NCBI RefSeq assembly: GCF_024710845.1
Contig: NZ_JANJTZ010000052.1
Location: 1-64,000 of the forward strand
Length of the DNA stretch: 64,000 nt
From: Mesorhizobium sp.
GTDB taxonomy: Bacteria; Pseudomonadota; Alphaproteobacteria; Rhizobiales; Rhizobiaceae
Direction of reading: 5' to 3'
Below the pieces are notes generated by a model. That model was not told the origin of the DNA. It did no database searches and was given only the letters and a program-made list of their open reading frames with translations. Positions 51,990 through 60,840 of this stretch are shown here, piece by piece (position 1 is the stretch's first letter; the number at the start of each line of letters is the position of its first letter). The position numbers and the translations under genes are program-made.

Positions 51990-52048
51990 GCGACGGCCCT
52001 TTAGCGACTTGTTTAACGTGGCTGCAAGCCGACCGGCCAAATCACCAC
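51990..52048 (-). promoter_or_regulatory. SAM-II riboswitch upstream of metA
   Basis: The minus strand reads GTGATTTGGCCGGTCGGC, TTGCAGCCACGTTAAACAAG and TCGCTAAAGGG in succession. This matches the SAM-II pseudoknot aptamer of alphaproteobacterial met genes (conserved GATTTG, TTGCAG, CACGTTAAA and GCTAAA blocks). SAM binding would lower metA expression. Confidence 0.88.
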
Positions 52049-52225
52049 GGAGTTCGCCCGCTATGTATGACTGTGCGAACCCGGCGTCAATGGGACTCGA
52101 TTGGCGCCGCAAGGCGCGGACGCAGAACAGCATTCGCATCCGCGCACGCGCAGTGCGTTGCCCCTTCCCCATCCGCCCCCAAATCCGCTAAAGGCACGCA
52201 TCTTCTCGAACAGGAAACGCCTGCC

Positions 52226-53323
52226 ATGTCCGATGCACCGCGCCCCCAGCCGAAGCCCGGCGTGATGGACATCGCAGCCTATGTGCCGGGCAAGAGCGCG
52301 GCGCCGGCCGGCGTGAAGCTCTTCAAGCTATCGTCCAACGAGAACCCGCTCGGCGCTTCGCCTGCCGCCAAGGAGGCGGTGAAGGCGCTGGCCGAGAAGA
52401 TGGAATTCTATCCCGATGGCTCGGCGACGAAGCTGCGCGAGGCGATCGGCGAGGTGCACGGCCTGAACCCGGCCAACATCGTCTGCTCGAACGGCTCGGA
52501 CGAGATCATCGGCCTCTTGGCGCAGACCTACCTGAAGCCCGGCGACGAGGCGATCTTCACCGAGCACGGTTTCCTCGTCTACAAGATCTACACCCAGGCG
52601 GCGGGCGCAGTTCCGGTTTCGGTGAAGGAGACCAACGCGACGGCGAATGTCGACGCGATCCTGGCGGCGGTCACCGACAGGACACGCGTTGTATTCCTCG
52701 CCAATCCGAACAACCCGACCGGCACCTACATCCCCTTCGACGAGGTGCGCCGCCTGCAGGCGGGCCTGCCGAAGAACGTGCTGCTGGTGCTCGACGCGGC
52801 CTATGCCGAGTTCGTGCGCCGCAACGACTACGAATCCGGCATCGAACTCGTCTCCTCGACTGAGAACGTCGTCATGACCCGCACCTTCTCCAAGGTGCAC
52901 GGGCTCGGTGGCATCCGCCTCGGCTGGGCCTATTGCCCGGCGCACATCGCCGACGCGCTGAACCGCATGCGTGGGCCGTTCAACGTCAATGCCGCCGCGA
53001 TCGAGGCCGGCACCGCCGCGATCCGCGACCGCGGCCATGTCGAGCGCTCCGTCGAGCACAACGCCAAATGGCTGGCCTGGACGACGGACGAGCTGACCAG
53101 ACTCGGCCTGACGGTGACGCCGTCGGTCGGCAACTTCGTCCTCATCCACTTCCCCTCCGGCGAGGCGCATTCGGCGGCGAAGGCCGACGACTATCTCACC
53201 GCCCGCGGCTACGTGCTGCGGCGCGTGTCGGCCTACGGCTTCCCCAATGCGCTGCGCATGACGATCGGCACCGAGGAGGCGAACCGCGGCGTCGTCGCGG
53301 CGCTGAAGGACTTCCTCAAATGA
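52226..53323 (+). CDS. hisC: Histidinol-phosphate aminotransferase (possible aromatic use)
   Basis: A PLP enzyme of histidine synthesis, and in rhizobia the copy next to tyrC probably also transaminates prephenate or aromatic keto acids. The 365-residue protein has PLP Lys223 in [20 protein letters not shown] (158-168), [10 protein letters not shown] at the N-terminus and the C-terminal Arg in LRMTIGTEE. The AGGAAA site is 9 nt before the ATG. Its stop overlaps the tyrC start as ATGA. Confidence 0.93.
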   Translation: MSDAPRPQPKPGVMDIAAYVPGKSAAPAGVKLFKLSSNENPLGASPAAKEAVKALAEKMEFYPDGSATKLREAIGEVHGLNPANIVCSNGSDEIIGLLAQTYLKPGDEAIFTEHGFLVYKIYTQAAGAVPVSVKETNATANVDAILAAVTDRTRVVFLANPNNPTGTYIPFDEVRRLQAGLPKNVLLVLDAAYAEFVRRNDYESGIELVSSTENVVMTRTFSKVHGLGGIRLGWAYCPAHIADALNRMRGPFNVNAAAIEAGTAAIRDRGHVERSVEHNAKWLAWTTDELTRLGLTVTPSVGNFVLIHFPSGEAHSAAKADDYLTARGYVLRRVSAYGFPNALRMTIGTEEANRGVVAALKDFLK

Positions 53324-54255
53324 CCGAACCCATGTTCGACAGGATCGCGCTGGTCGGCATCGGCCTGATCGGCTCGTCGCTGGCGCGCGTCATCCGCCGC
53401 GAGGGGCTGGCGCGCCATATCGCCATCTCGACCCGCAGCCCTCAGACGCTGAAGCGGGCGGAGGAACTGGGTCTCGGCGACAGCTACTCGACCGACGCGA
53501 AGGAAGCGGTGCGCGGCGCCGATCTCGTCATCGTCTCGGTGCCGGTCGGCTCGTCCGGGGCGGTGGCTGAGGAGATCGCACCCGCGCTGAGGCCCGGCGC
53601 GATCCTGACCGACGTCGGCTCGACCAAGGGTTCCGTCATCGCCCAGATGCAACCGCATGTGCCGGCCGACGTGCATTTCATCCCCGGCCATCCGCTAGCC
53701 GGAACCGAGAAGTCCGGCCCCGACGCCGGCTTCGCCGACCTGTTCCAGAACCGCTGGTGCATCTTCACGCCGCTGCCGGACACCGACCCCGCGGCGCTGG
53801 AGAAGCTCTCCGCGTTTTGGCGCGCCTGCGGCTCCAACATCGACACGATGGACGCCGCCCACCACGACAAGGTCCTGGCGATCGTCTCGCACCTGCCGCA
53901 CATCATCGCCTACAACATCGTCGGCACGGCCGACGACCTGGAGGCGGTGACGGAATCTGAGGTCATCAAGTATTCGGCTTCCGGTTTCCGCGATTTCACG
54001 CGCCTGGCCGCCTCCGACCCGACCATGTGGCGCGACGTCTGCCTGCACAACAAGGACGCGATCCTGGAAATGCTGGCGCGCTTCTCGGAGGATCTGGCCT
54101 TCCTGCAGCGGGCGATCCGCTGGGGCGACGGCGACAAGCTGTTCGACCTGTTCACCCGCACGCGCGCCGTGCGCCGCTCGATCATCGAGGCCGGCCAGGA
54201 AGTCGACGTGCCCGACTTCGGCCGCCAGGTTGTGGCGCATCCTGAGAAGTCCTGA
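53320..54255 (+). CDS. tyrC: Prephenate/arogenate dehydrogenase
   Basis: Makes 4-hydroxyphenylpyruvate or tyrosine from prephenate or arogenate with NAD(P). The 311-residue protein has the Rossmann start [13 protein letters not shown] (12-24), VGSTKGSV (about 106), the catalytic [10 protein letters not shown] (about 126-135), and the His in [17 protein letters not shown] (about 183-199). The ATGA overlap with hisC couples aromatic amino-acid synthesis to its transaminase. Confidence 0.93.
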   Translation: MTEPMFDRIALVGIGLIGSSLARVIRREGLARHIAISTRSPQTLKRAEELGLGDSYSTDAKEAVRGADLVIVSVPVGSSGAVAEEIAPALRPGAILTDVGSTKGSVIAQMQPHVPADVHFIPGHPLAGTEKSGPDAGFADLFQNRWCIFTPLPDTDPAALEKLSAFWRACGSNIDTMDAAHHDKVLAIVSHLPHIIAYNIVGTADDLEAVTESEVIKYSASGFRDFTRLAASDPTMWRDVCLHNKDAILEMLARFSEDLAFLQRAIRWGDGDKLFDLFTRTRAVRRSIIEAGQEVDVPDFGRQVVAHPEKS

Positions 54256-54260
54256 CAGGC

Positions 54261-54500
54261 TCAGCTTTCGAGCGCCGTTAGCCAGTCCTTGCCGCAGCCG
54301 CGCTGACGGATGAGCGACAGCGGATCCTGGTGGTCGAGGCGCGAGCAGAGCCGGTAGACCTCCAGCGTCTCGGCGTTCATCAGGCCGCGCTTGTAGAGGA
54401 ACATCGCCGCCGCATAGCGCGCCCGGCCCGACCAAGGTTCGCCGAGCGGGGTCTGCACCAACGCCCAGTTCTCGGCCACGTCGGCTTCGTCCTCGGTCAT
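54261..54500 (-). CDS. Small protein at the end of the GcvT/FAD operon (79 aa)
   Basis: A hydrophilic, helix-rich protein (NWALVQTPLGEPWSGRARYAAAMFLY, LEVYRLCSRLDHQDPLSLIR) with no recognised family. Its ATG overlaps the aminomethyltransferase stop by one nucleotide (TGATG), so it is translationally coupled and likely part of the same pathway or complex. It is the last gene of the leftward unit that begins at 59151, and it is nearly convergent with tyrC. Confidence 0.7.
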   Translation of the reverse strand: MTEDEADVAENWALVQTPLGEPWSGRARYAAAMFLYKRGLMNAETLEVYRLCSRLDHQDPLSLIRQRGCGKDWLTALES

Positions 54501-55720
54501 CAGAAGTCTCCCGGCGGCGTCAGCGTCCGGCGCGCGAGCTTGACGAAGGGGCGCTCGACGATCTTCGCGCGCTTCATCAGCTTCTGGTAGCGCAGCTCGC
54601 GCAGCGCGTAGATCTCGACCCAGAGATCGTCGACGATCCTGGTCCCGTAGGGTCGCTCCAGACTGGCGATCGCGATGTTGCGCTTGCCTGTCGGCGACCA
54701 GATCGCGGCGGTCACCAGACCTGCCTCCTTCGTCTTGCGATGGTAGACAATCGCATGCTCGGCCGGCACGTTGCCCTCGATCTCCAGGCCGACCAGAACG
54801 TGCTTCAGCGTGCCGTCGCGGCGCGCGCGCTCGATGGCGCGGCGGCCGTTGAAGTAGGGCTTGTCGAGATCGACCATCCAGTCGAGGCCGATCTCGTCGG
54901 GCATGCGCACGCGGTCCGCGCGGACGGCATGTTCGGCCGTCACGAAATCCGCATTGGCGACGATGAAGCCGGTCTCGATGCGCGCCCGGTTGAGCGCGGT
55001 ATAGCCGATGGCGCGGATGCCGCGCAGGCGACCCGCCGCGAAGAGGTGATCCCATAGCGGGAGAGCGGCCGTCGCGTCGACAAAGAGCTCATAGCCGAGG
55101 TCGCCGGTGAAGCCAGTGCGGGAGATGGTGACCCCCGTGCCGCTGAAGGGAAAGACTCGGATGTCGAAGGGCTTCATCGTCTCGACCCCGGTGAAGCCCG
55201 CATCCTTCAGCACGGCGCAGGAGGTCGGCCCCTGCACGGCGAGGCCGGCGATCACCTCGGTCTCTTCGCTTACCGAAACATCGAAGCCGATCGCCGAGTC
55301 GAGCAGCCAGGGCAGGTGCCGCTCCTGGCAACAGAGGCGGAAGCGCGTGGCCGAGAGACGGAACAGCGTGCCGTCGTCCAGCACGTGGCCCTCGTCGTCG
55401 CACCAGGCGGTGTACTGCACCTTGCCGGGTTTGAGCTTGGCGACATTGCGCAGGGTGAGACGGTTGCAGAACGCCTCCGCGCCGGGCCCCTCGATGCGGT
55501 ATTTCACCATCGGCGAGATGTCGAACACGGCGGTCTGCGAGCGGATGGCGAAATACTCCATCTCCTCGTCCCACAGCGAATGCGGCGCCTTGTAGCCGGC
55601 CCAGGAATACCAGTCGTTCTGCTGCGACAGAGCCGCGAGGCGCGGGTGGAAGGGGGATTCGAGGCGGAGGGCCTCGATATGCGACTGCGCGGCGCGGCGG
55701 GTGGCGAGTTGGGCTGTCAT
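54500..55720 (-). CDS. GcvT-like aminomethyltransferase/demethylase
   Basis: The 406-residue protein has the folate-binding GcvT fold: residues 45-300 include FDISPMVKYRIEGPGAEAF, CNRLTLRNV, DDEGHVLDDGTLFRL, VQGPTS, RTGFTGDLGYELFV and ALNRARIETGF. A C-terminal GcvT_C domain carries LVGLEIEGNVPAEHAIVYH. Relatives move one-carbon units from methylated or aminomethyl substrates to tetrahydrofolate. No gcvH or gcvP is near, so glycine cleavage is unlikely. Demethylation of an N- or S-methyl substrate is the favoured guess. Confidence 0.85.
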   Translation of the reverse strand: MTAQLATRRAAQSHIEALRLESPFHPRLAALSQQNDWYSWAGYKAPHSLWDEEMEYFAIRSQTAVFDISPMVKYRIEGPGAEAFCNRLTLRNVAKLKPGKVQYTAWCDDEGHVLDDGTLFRLSATRFRLCCQERHLPWLLDSAIGFDVSVSEETEVIAGLAVQGPTSCAVLKDAGFTGVETMKPFDIRVFPFSGTGVTISRTGFTGDLGYELFVDATAALPLWDHLFAAGRLRGIRAIGYTALNRARIETGFIVANADFVTAEHAVRADRVRMPDEIGLDWMVDLDKPYFNGRRAIERARRDGTLKHVLVGLEIEGNVPAEHAIVYHRKTKEAGLVTAAIWSPTGKRNIAIASLERPYGTRIVDDLWVEIYALRELRYQKLMKRAKIVERPFVKLARRTLTPPGDF

Positions 55721-55730
55721 GGCGCGGTCC

Positions 55731-55860
55731 TCGCCCCCTCCACCACTTCGTGGTCCCCCTCCCCCGCTTCGCAGGGGAGGATCGGCGGCACCGCCGGCGC
55801 GACCTGAATCCTCCCCCGTTCACGGGGGAGGGGGACCGCCGAAGGCGGTGGAGGGGGCGC
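55731..55860. repeat. 130-bp imperfect palindrome in an operon gap
   Basis: Two arms of about 50 bp (beginning CGCCCCCTCCACC and ending GGTGGAGGGGGCG) are roughly 85% complementary, with nested CTCCCCC/GGGGGAG hairpins. It fills nearly all of the 157-bp space between the FAD oxidoreductase and the GcvT-like gene. It is a rhizobial-type intergenic mosaic repeat and may form a stable mRNA hairpin inside the operon. Confidence 0.8.
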
Positions 55861-55877
55861 GATGGAGAAAGGCGCGT

Positions 55878-57545
55878 TCATGCTGACCTCCGCCCGAGCA
55901 CAGCCCGCGCCGCATTCAGCCCCGGCACGCCTGAAATCCCGCCGCCCGGGTGCGAGCCGCTACCGGCGAGCCAGAGGCCGTCGATCGGCGTTGCGTAGCG
56001 CTCGGCGCCGAAAAAGGGTCGGTTGACCAACATCTGGTCGACCTGCAACTCACCATGATGCCAGTGGCCGCCGGGCATGCGGTAGCGCGCCTCGATGTCG
56101 GCGGGCGTGAGCAGCTCGGCGTGTTGCACCAGCGCTCCGATCCCCGGCGCATGGCGTTCCAGAACTGCCATGATCGCGGCCAGGAAGGCAGGCTTGCCCG
56201 CCTCCCAGCCACCCTTGAGGTCGTAGGGCGCGAACTGGATGTTGGCGGAGAGCACGCAGCCGCCAGCGGGCGCGAGCGAGGGATCGGAGAGCGATGGCAG
56301 GACGATCTCCATCGCCGGCTCGGGCGAGAACTCACCGTATTTCGCCGGGTTGAACGCACTCTCCACCGCCTCGGACGACGGCGCGATCACCAGCCGGCCG
56401 GCCAGCGCTTCGCGCGGAGCGCGGAAGGCGGGGACGGCGGAGAGGGCGAGATGCAGCTTGGCGACGTTGCCCTTCATCCGGATCGCCAGTGCCTTGCGCA
56501 CCACGCCGGTGTCGAGCTCGTCCGCGCCGACGAGATCGACCAGCGTCGTGCGCGGATTGATCGCCGAGACCACCGCGCGGGCGCGCAGTTCGGTCCCGTC
56601 GGCCAGCCGGACCCCGGCAGCCGCACCCTTTTCGACCAGGATGCGGGAGACCTCGGCATGGGTGCGGATCGAAGCGCCTGCCGCCTCGGCCGCCTTCCTT
56701 ATCGCCACAACGACCGCGCCCATGCCGCCACGCGGCACGACCTGCCCGCCTGCGACCCCCGCCATCTCGCCGGTGAGGCGATAGTAGAGGCCCAGCAGCG
56801 AGGTCGGCGAACGCGGCCCGAGATGACTGCCGAGCACCGCCTCGAAGGCGACGAAGCCCTTCAGCAGGTTACTGCTCAGATGTTCTTCCGCCACGTCGTG
56901 GACGTTCATCAGCATCATGCGCAGGAAGTCGCGCATGTCCTCGGTGCCGAGCCGCTTGAGCGCGAGCGCCGCGCCGCCGACGCCGAGCATCTCGGATAGC
57001 GGCATGCCTTCGAGGCCCGGCGGCAGCCTGGCCAGGAAGGGCTTCAGGATCGCTGCATAGCGCACGAGCTGCGCCCGCATCGCGAGCCAGGCCCGCTTCT
57101 CTGTCTCGGATACGTCGCCGTCGATCGCCTCGCCCCAGCCGCCGGACAGGATGATGGGATCGCGGTGGGGGGAGAGGAGAGCAGTCGGTGCGAGGTTCGC
57201 ACCACCCCCACCCCTTACCCCTCCCCGCAGGGGGGAGGGGGTCGCCAGCGTCTCAGAATTCCCCTCCCCCTTGCGGGGAGGGGTAAGGGGTGGGGGTGGA
57301 AGCAAGAGCGCGTTCATATCCAGATTGAGCGCCTTGACCACTTCCGGATGGAGGCGGTTGAGCACATGCGCCGTCGAGGCGCGGTAGCCGGGGAAGAACT
57401 CTTCCGTCCGCGCCGGTCCGCCCAATTCCGCATCCGCCTCGACCAGCAGCACCTTGCGCCCGGCCTTGGCGAGCACTGTCGCAGCGACCAAGCCATTGTG
57501 GCCGCCGCCGATGACGATGACGTCGAAGGTCTCAGATGACGTCAT
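55878..57545 (-). CDS. FAD-dependent oxidoreductase, phytoene-desaturase-like (first of two)
   Basis: The 555-residue protein has the ADP-binding motif VIGGGHNGLVAA (11-22), the GGPART segment, the motif GMGAVVVAIRKAAEAAGASI (about 280-300), and the C-terminal FAD contact DGLWLAGSGSHPGGGISGVPG (about 525-545). The family includes carotenoid desaturases and PYROXD2-like amine oxidases. A Pro/Gly-rich segment at about residues 83-115 is encoded by a palindromic repeat and is not expected in relatives. Its start overlaps the upstream FAD gene by 14 nt. Confidence 0.87.
   Translation of the reverse strand: MTSSETFDVIVIGGGHNGLVAATVLAKAGRKVLLVEADAELGGPARTEEFFPGYRASTAHVLNRLHPEVVKALNLDMNALLLPPPPLTPPRKGEGNSETLATPSPLRGGVRGGGGANLAPTALLSPHRDPIILSGGWGEAIDGDVSETEKRAWLAMRAQLVRYAAILKPFLARLPPGLEGMPLSEMLGVGGAALALKRLGTEDMRDFLRMMLMNVHDVAEEHLSSNLLKGFVAFEAVLGSHLGPRSPTSLLGLYYRLTGEMAGVAGGQVVPRGGMGAVVVAIRKAAEAAGASIRTHAEVSRILVEKGAAAGVRLADGTELRARAVVSAINPRTTLVDLVGADELDTGVVRKALAIRMKGNVAKLHLALSAVPAFRAPREALAGRLVIAPSSEAVESAFNPAKYGEFSPEPAMEIVLPSLSDPSLAPAGGCVLSANIQFAPYDLKGGWEAGKPAFLAAIMAVLERHAPGIGALVQHAELLTPADIEARYRMPGGHWHHGELQVDQMLVNRPFFGAERYATPIDGLWLAGSGSHPGGGISGVPGLNAARAVLGRRSA
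57202..57299. repeat. 98-bp palindromic element read in frame inside the FAD oxidoreductase gene
   Basis: Perfect 28-bp arms (57202-57229 and 57272-57299) flank a 42-nt centre with a further GGGGGAGGGG/CCCCTCCCCC pairing. The host reading frame stays open through it and yields a Pro/Gly-rich insert (PPPPLTPPRKGEG at one end, PLRGGVRGGGG at the other). It is of the same CCCTCCCC-rich class as the palindrome at 55731. Confidence 0.9.
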
Positions 57546-59151
57546 GGGCGTCGCTCATCTGCCGGTTGGGCCGCTTCAGGTCGCGCAGGATCTCGGCCGC
57601 CGCGTTGCGGCCCGGCGCGCCCATCACGCCGCCGCCCGGATGGGTGGACGAGCCGCACATGTACAGGCCGCCGACCGGCGAGCGGTACTGCGCATAGCCC
57701 GGCACCGGCCGGTTGAAGAGAAGCTGGTCGAAGGTGAGTTCGCCCTGGAAGATGTTGCCCTCGGTCAGGCCCACTTCCGCCTCGATCTCGCGCGGCGTGC
57801 GCACCTCCATGTGGACGATGCGGTCGCGAAAGCCGGGCGAATAGTGGGCGATCTGCGAGATCACGGTCTCGGCGAAGGCGTCGCGATCGGCGTCGGTCCA
57901 GTCGCGCCCGTCGATCTTCGGTGGCGCGTATTGAACGAAGCAGGACATGAAATGCTTGCCCGCGAGCGCCATGGTCGGATCGAGCGTGGTGGGCAGCACC
58001 ATGTCGAGGAAGGGATCGCGCGAGAAGCGCCCCTCCTTCCAGTCGTCATAGCCGCGCTCCATCCGCTCGACCGTGTCGGTGAAGTGCATGTCGCCCTTGA
58101 GACAGGGCGAATCCTTCGGTAGGGCCGGAAACTCCGGCATCGAGTCGAGCGCGATGTTCACCTTGCCGGACGAGCCGCGGATCTTGAAGTTCCGGACGCG
58201 CCGCAGAAAGGGCTCGGGCAGCTCCTTCTCCTCGACCAGTTTGAGGAAGGTGCGCTTGACGTCGGCGTTGGAGATCACGAGCTTGCCGGAAACCTCCTCG
58301 CCGCTCGCCAGTACGACGCCGGTGGCCCGGCCGTTCTTCACCGCGACATGGTCGACCCCGGCGCCGGTGCGGATCGTGCCGCCCGAGGCGATGAAGGAGT
58401 CCGCCAGCGCCTTGGTGACAGCACCCATGCCGCCACGAGCATAGCCCCAGGCGCCGACCGAGCCGTCGACCTCGCCCATGTAGTGGTGCAGCAGAACATA
58501 GGCGGTGCCAGGCGACATCGGACCGAGCGCCGTGCCGATGATGCCCGACAGCGCCAGGTTCGCCTTGATCACCGGCGTCTCGAAATACTCGTCGAGGAAG
58601 TCGGAGATCGACATGGTCCAGAAGCGCAGCATCAGCGCCATCTCCTGCGCCGTCAGCCCGCCGAACTTCCTGCCGAGATAGAGCAGCTCGCCCAGATCGC
58701 GGGGCTTCAGGCTCGTCGGGTCGGGTGCCGTGCGCATGAGGAGCGGCTGGATGAAACGGCACTGGCGGGTCACGTCGCGCGCATAGCGGTCATAGGCCTC
58801 GGCGTCGCGCGGTGACCAGCGCGCGAACTCGCGCCGGTGCGCGTCGTGGTCGCGGTAGGAGGCGAGGTAGTCGCCGTCCTGCGTGAACACCGCCCCACCC
58901 TCGTAGGGGATCACCTGCAGGCCGAAGCGCGGCAGTTCGAGGTCGCGCATGATCTCCGGCCGGAACAGCGAGCAGACATAGGAACAGTTGGAGTAAAGCC
59001 AGCCAGGCGTCAGCTCGCGCGAGGTGGCGGCGCCGCCGATCCAGTCGTTCTTCTCGACCACCAGCACGTCCAACCCCGCCCGCTGCAGGTAGCAGGCGTT
59101 GACGAGGCCATTGTGGCCCGCACCGATGACGATGGCGTCCCAGGTCTTCAA
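57532..59151 (-). CDS. FAD-dependent oxidoreductase, phytoene-desaturase-like (second of two)
   Basis: The 539-residue paralogue of the neighbouring FAD enzyme. It has [16 protein letters not shown] (8-23), [30 protein letters not shown] (about 240-255), and the C-terminal [21 protein letters not shown]. It is the first gene of the leftward unit and diverges from a methyltransferase gene across a palindromic operator. Two such enzymes in one operon may form a heteromer or act in sequence. The substrate is unknown. Confidence 0.88.
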   Translation of the reverse strand: MKTWDAIVIGAGHNGLVNACYLQRAGLDVLVVEKNDWIGGAATSRELTPGWLYSNCSYVCSLFRPEIMRDLELPRFGLQVIPYEGGAVFTQDGDYLASYRDHDAHRREFARWSPRDAEAYDRYARDVTRQCRFIQPLLMRTAPDPTSLKPRDLGELLYLGRKFGGLTAQEMALMLRFWTMSISDFLDEYFETPVIKANLALSGIIGTALGPMSPGTAYVLLHHYMGEVDGSVGAWGYARGGMGAVTKALADSFIASGGTIRTGAGVDHVAVKNGRATGVVLASGEEVSGKLVISNADVKRTFLKLVEEKELPEPFLRRVRNFKIRGSSGKVNIALDSMPEFPALPKDSPCLKGDMHFTDTVERMERGYDDWKEGRFSRDPFLDMVLPTTLDPTMALAGKHFMSCFVQYAPPKIDGRDWTDADRDAFAETVISQIAHYSPGFRDRIVHMEVRTPREIEAEVGLTEGNIFQGELTFDQLLFNRPVPGYAQYRSPVGGLYMCGSSTHPGGGVMGAPGRNAAAEILRDLKRPNRQMSDAHDVI

Positions 59152-59214
59152 ACGGCGTTCCCCTCGCAGTGTCGCGCAAGGCTGCCACGGAAAATCCCCG
59201 CCTGTCCAGTCATA

Positions 59215-59230
59215 TTGAATGAACGTTCAA
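59215..59230. promoter_or_regulatory. Palindromic operator in the divergent promoter of the amine cluster
   Basis: The core TGAACGTTCA at 59220-59229 is a perfect 10-bp palindrome, extended as TTGAATGAACGTTCAA. Similar TTGAAC-GTTCAA sites are bound by BetI-like TetR repressors, and a BetI-like gene lies downstream at 60096. The site sits 64-79 nt from the FAD gene start and 78-93 nt from the methyltransferase start. Confidence 0.6.
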
Positions 59231-59307
59231 CAAGAGCGCTTGCACTTTCCCTCAACTGCGCTAGGGTTTGCCTTGAATTCGCCGAAGGCTGCGGGAGAGT
59301 TGGGCGC

Positions 59308-60087
59308 ATGCAGCACGACCCCGAATATGACGACACGGCCATTCGCTTCCTGGAAGCCCTGTGGGGCGACGGCTGGCTGTCGCCGGGCGGGCCGGAGGAG
59401 GTCGACCGCGTGCTCGACGGCGTCGACGTCAAGGGCAAGCGCGTGCTCGACATCGGCTGCGGATCGGGAGGCATCGCAATCCACATCCTGCGCAAGCACG
59501 GTGCAGCGCATGTGACAGGATTCGACGTCGAGGAGCCAGTGATCCGCCATGCAATCGACCGCGCCGCGCTGTGCGGCATCACCAGCGGCATCGACTTCGT
59601 CCAGGCCGCGCCGGGCCCCCTGCCCTTCCCCGATGCAAGTTTCGACATCGTCTTCTCCAAGGACGCGCTGCTGCACGTGCGGGACAAGGACGCCCTCTTC
59701 GCCGAGATCTTCCGGGTGCTGAAACCCGGAGGAACCTTCGCCGCGTCGAACTGGATGATTTCGCACGACGGCGAACCGTCCGCGGACATGAAGTCCTACA
59801 TCGCCGCGGAGGGTCTCTCCTTCGCAATGGCCTCGCCCGCGCGCTACAAGGCCGCTATGGAGCGCGCCGGGTTCCGCGATGTCGTGACGGTCGACCGCAA
59901 TCCCTGGTATCGCGAAGTCGCGCGGGGGGAACTGGAGCGGCTGAAAGGCCCAATGTTCGAGAAGGCGTCGAACGCGGTTGGCGAGGACTACGTCCTGAAG
60001 AACATCAAGACCTGGGAAGCCATGCAGAAGGTGCTTGACTCGGGCGAGCACCGGCCCACCCATCTGCGCGGAAAGAAGCCGGACTAG
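59308..60087 (+). CDS. SAM-dependent methyltransferase (phosphoethanolamine/glycine N-methylase-like)
   Basis: The 259-residue protein has motif [16 protein letters not shown] (about 47-61), the acidic FDVEEPVI, the loop [16 protein letters not shown] (about 113-128) and [13 protein letters not shown]. The HVRDK-type and KDALLH wording resembles plant and bacterial phosphoethanolamine or sarcosine/dimethylglycine methyltransferases. It is the first gene of the rightward unit and ends 8 nt before the TetR gene. The real start was fixed at 59308. A longer frame upstream runs across the divergent promoter. Confidence 0.85.
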   Translation: MQHDPEYDDTAIRFLEALWGDGWLSPGGPEEVDRVLDGVDVKGKRVLDIGCGSGGIAIHILRKHGAAHVTGFDVEEPVIRHAIDRAALCGITSGIDFVQAAPGPLPFPDASFDIVFSKDALLHVRDKDALFAEIFRVLKPGGTFAASNWMISHDGEPSADMKSYIAAEGLSFAMASPARYKAAMERAGFRDVVTVDRNPWYREVARGELERLKGPMFEKASNAVGEDYVLKNIKTWEAMQKVLDSGEHRPTHLRGKKPD

Positions 60088-60095
60088 TCAGACAG

Positions 60096-60800
60096 ATGCT
60101 CAAGACCGCCGAACGCCCGAAGTCGGAACAGCCCAAGGAGCCGGAGGCGGAACGCAAGGGCCGCAAGGCCTCGAAGGAGACGCGCCGGCTGCAGCTGATC
60201 GAGGCGACGATCGATTCGCTGGCGAAGCGCGGCTATTCCGAGACGACGATGGCCGACGTGGCCGACGGCGCGGGCCTGTCGCGCGGCATCGTCAACTTCC
60301 ACTTCGAATCGAAGGAGAAGCTGCTCGTCGCCACGCTGCAGCACATGTCCGAGGAATATGCGGCGCACTGGCGCGGCGCGCTGGACAAGGCCGGCGACGA
60401 CCCGGCGAAGCGGCTGGCGGCGGTCGTGGCTGCCGATTTCGACCGCGCGGTCTGCTCGCGCCGCAAACTCGCCGCCTGGTGCGCCTTCTGGGGCGAGGCG
60501 AAGTCGCGGCCGACCTACCAGGCGCTGTGCGGATCGCGCGACCTCGCCTACCAGAACACGATGGTCGAGCTGTGCGCCGCGCTCGCCCGCGACGGCGGCT
60601 ACTCCTTCGACGCGGAGAAGGCCGCGCTCGGCCTGTCGGCCATGCTCGAGGGCCTGTGGCTGCGGCTGATGATGGGCGGCGACGAGATCAACCGCGAGAA
60701 GGCGCAGGAGGCGGCCTTCGAGCACCTGGCGATCGCCTTTCCAAAGCACTTTCCGCTTGCCGGCAACCGGCGGGCGGAGTCGGGAATCGCGGTCACGTGA
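60096..60800 (+). CDS. TetR-family repressor, BetI-like
   Basis: The 234-residue protein has a basic, disordered N-terminus (1-28), a helix-turn-helix at about 32-78 (RRLQLIEATIDSLAKRGYSE, then GLSRGIVNFHFESKEKLL), and a BetI-type C-terminal domain with WCAFWGEAKSRPTYQ and MLEGLWLRLMM. BetI proteins respond to choline or related amines. It probably binds the TGAACGTTCA operator and controls both divergent units. It is transcribed with the methyltransferase upstream and the binding protein downstream. Confidence 0.88.
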   Translation: MLKTAERPKSEQPKEPEAERKGRKASKETRRLQLIEATIDSLAKRGYSETTMADVADGAGLSRGIVNFHFESKEKLLVATLQHMSEEYAAHWRGALDKAGDDPAKRLAAVVAADFDRAVCSRRKLAAWCAFWGEAKSRPTYQALCGSRDLAYQNTMVELCAALARDGGYSFDAEKAALGLSAMLEGLWLRLMMGGDEINREKAQEAAFEHLAIAFPKHFPLAGNRRAESGIAVT

Positions 60801-60840
60801 AGACCCAAGGGAACAGAAAACGGGACAGGAGAACCCCACC

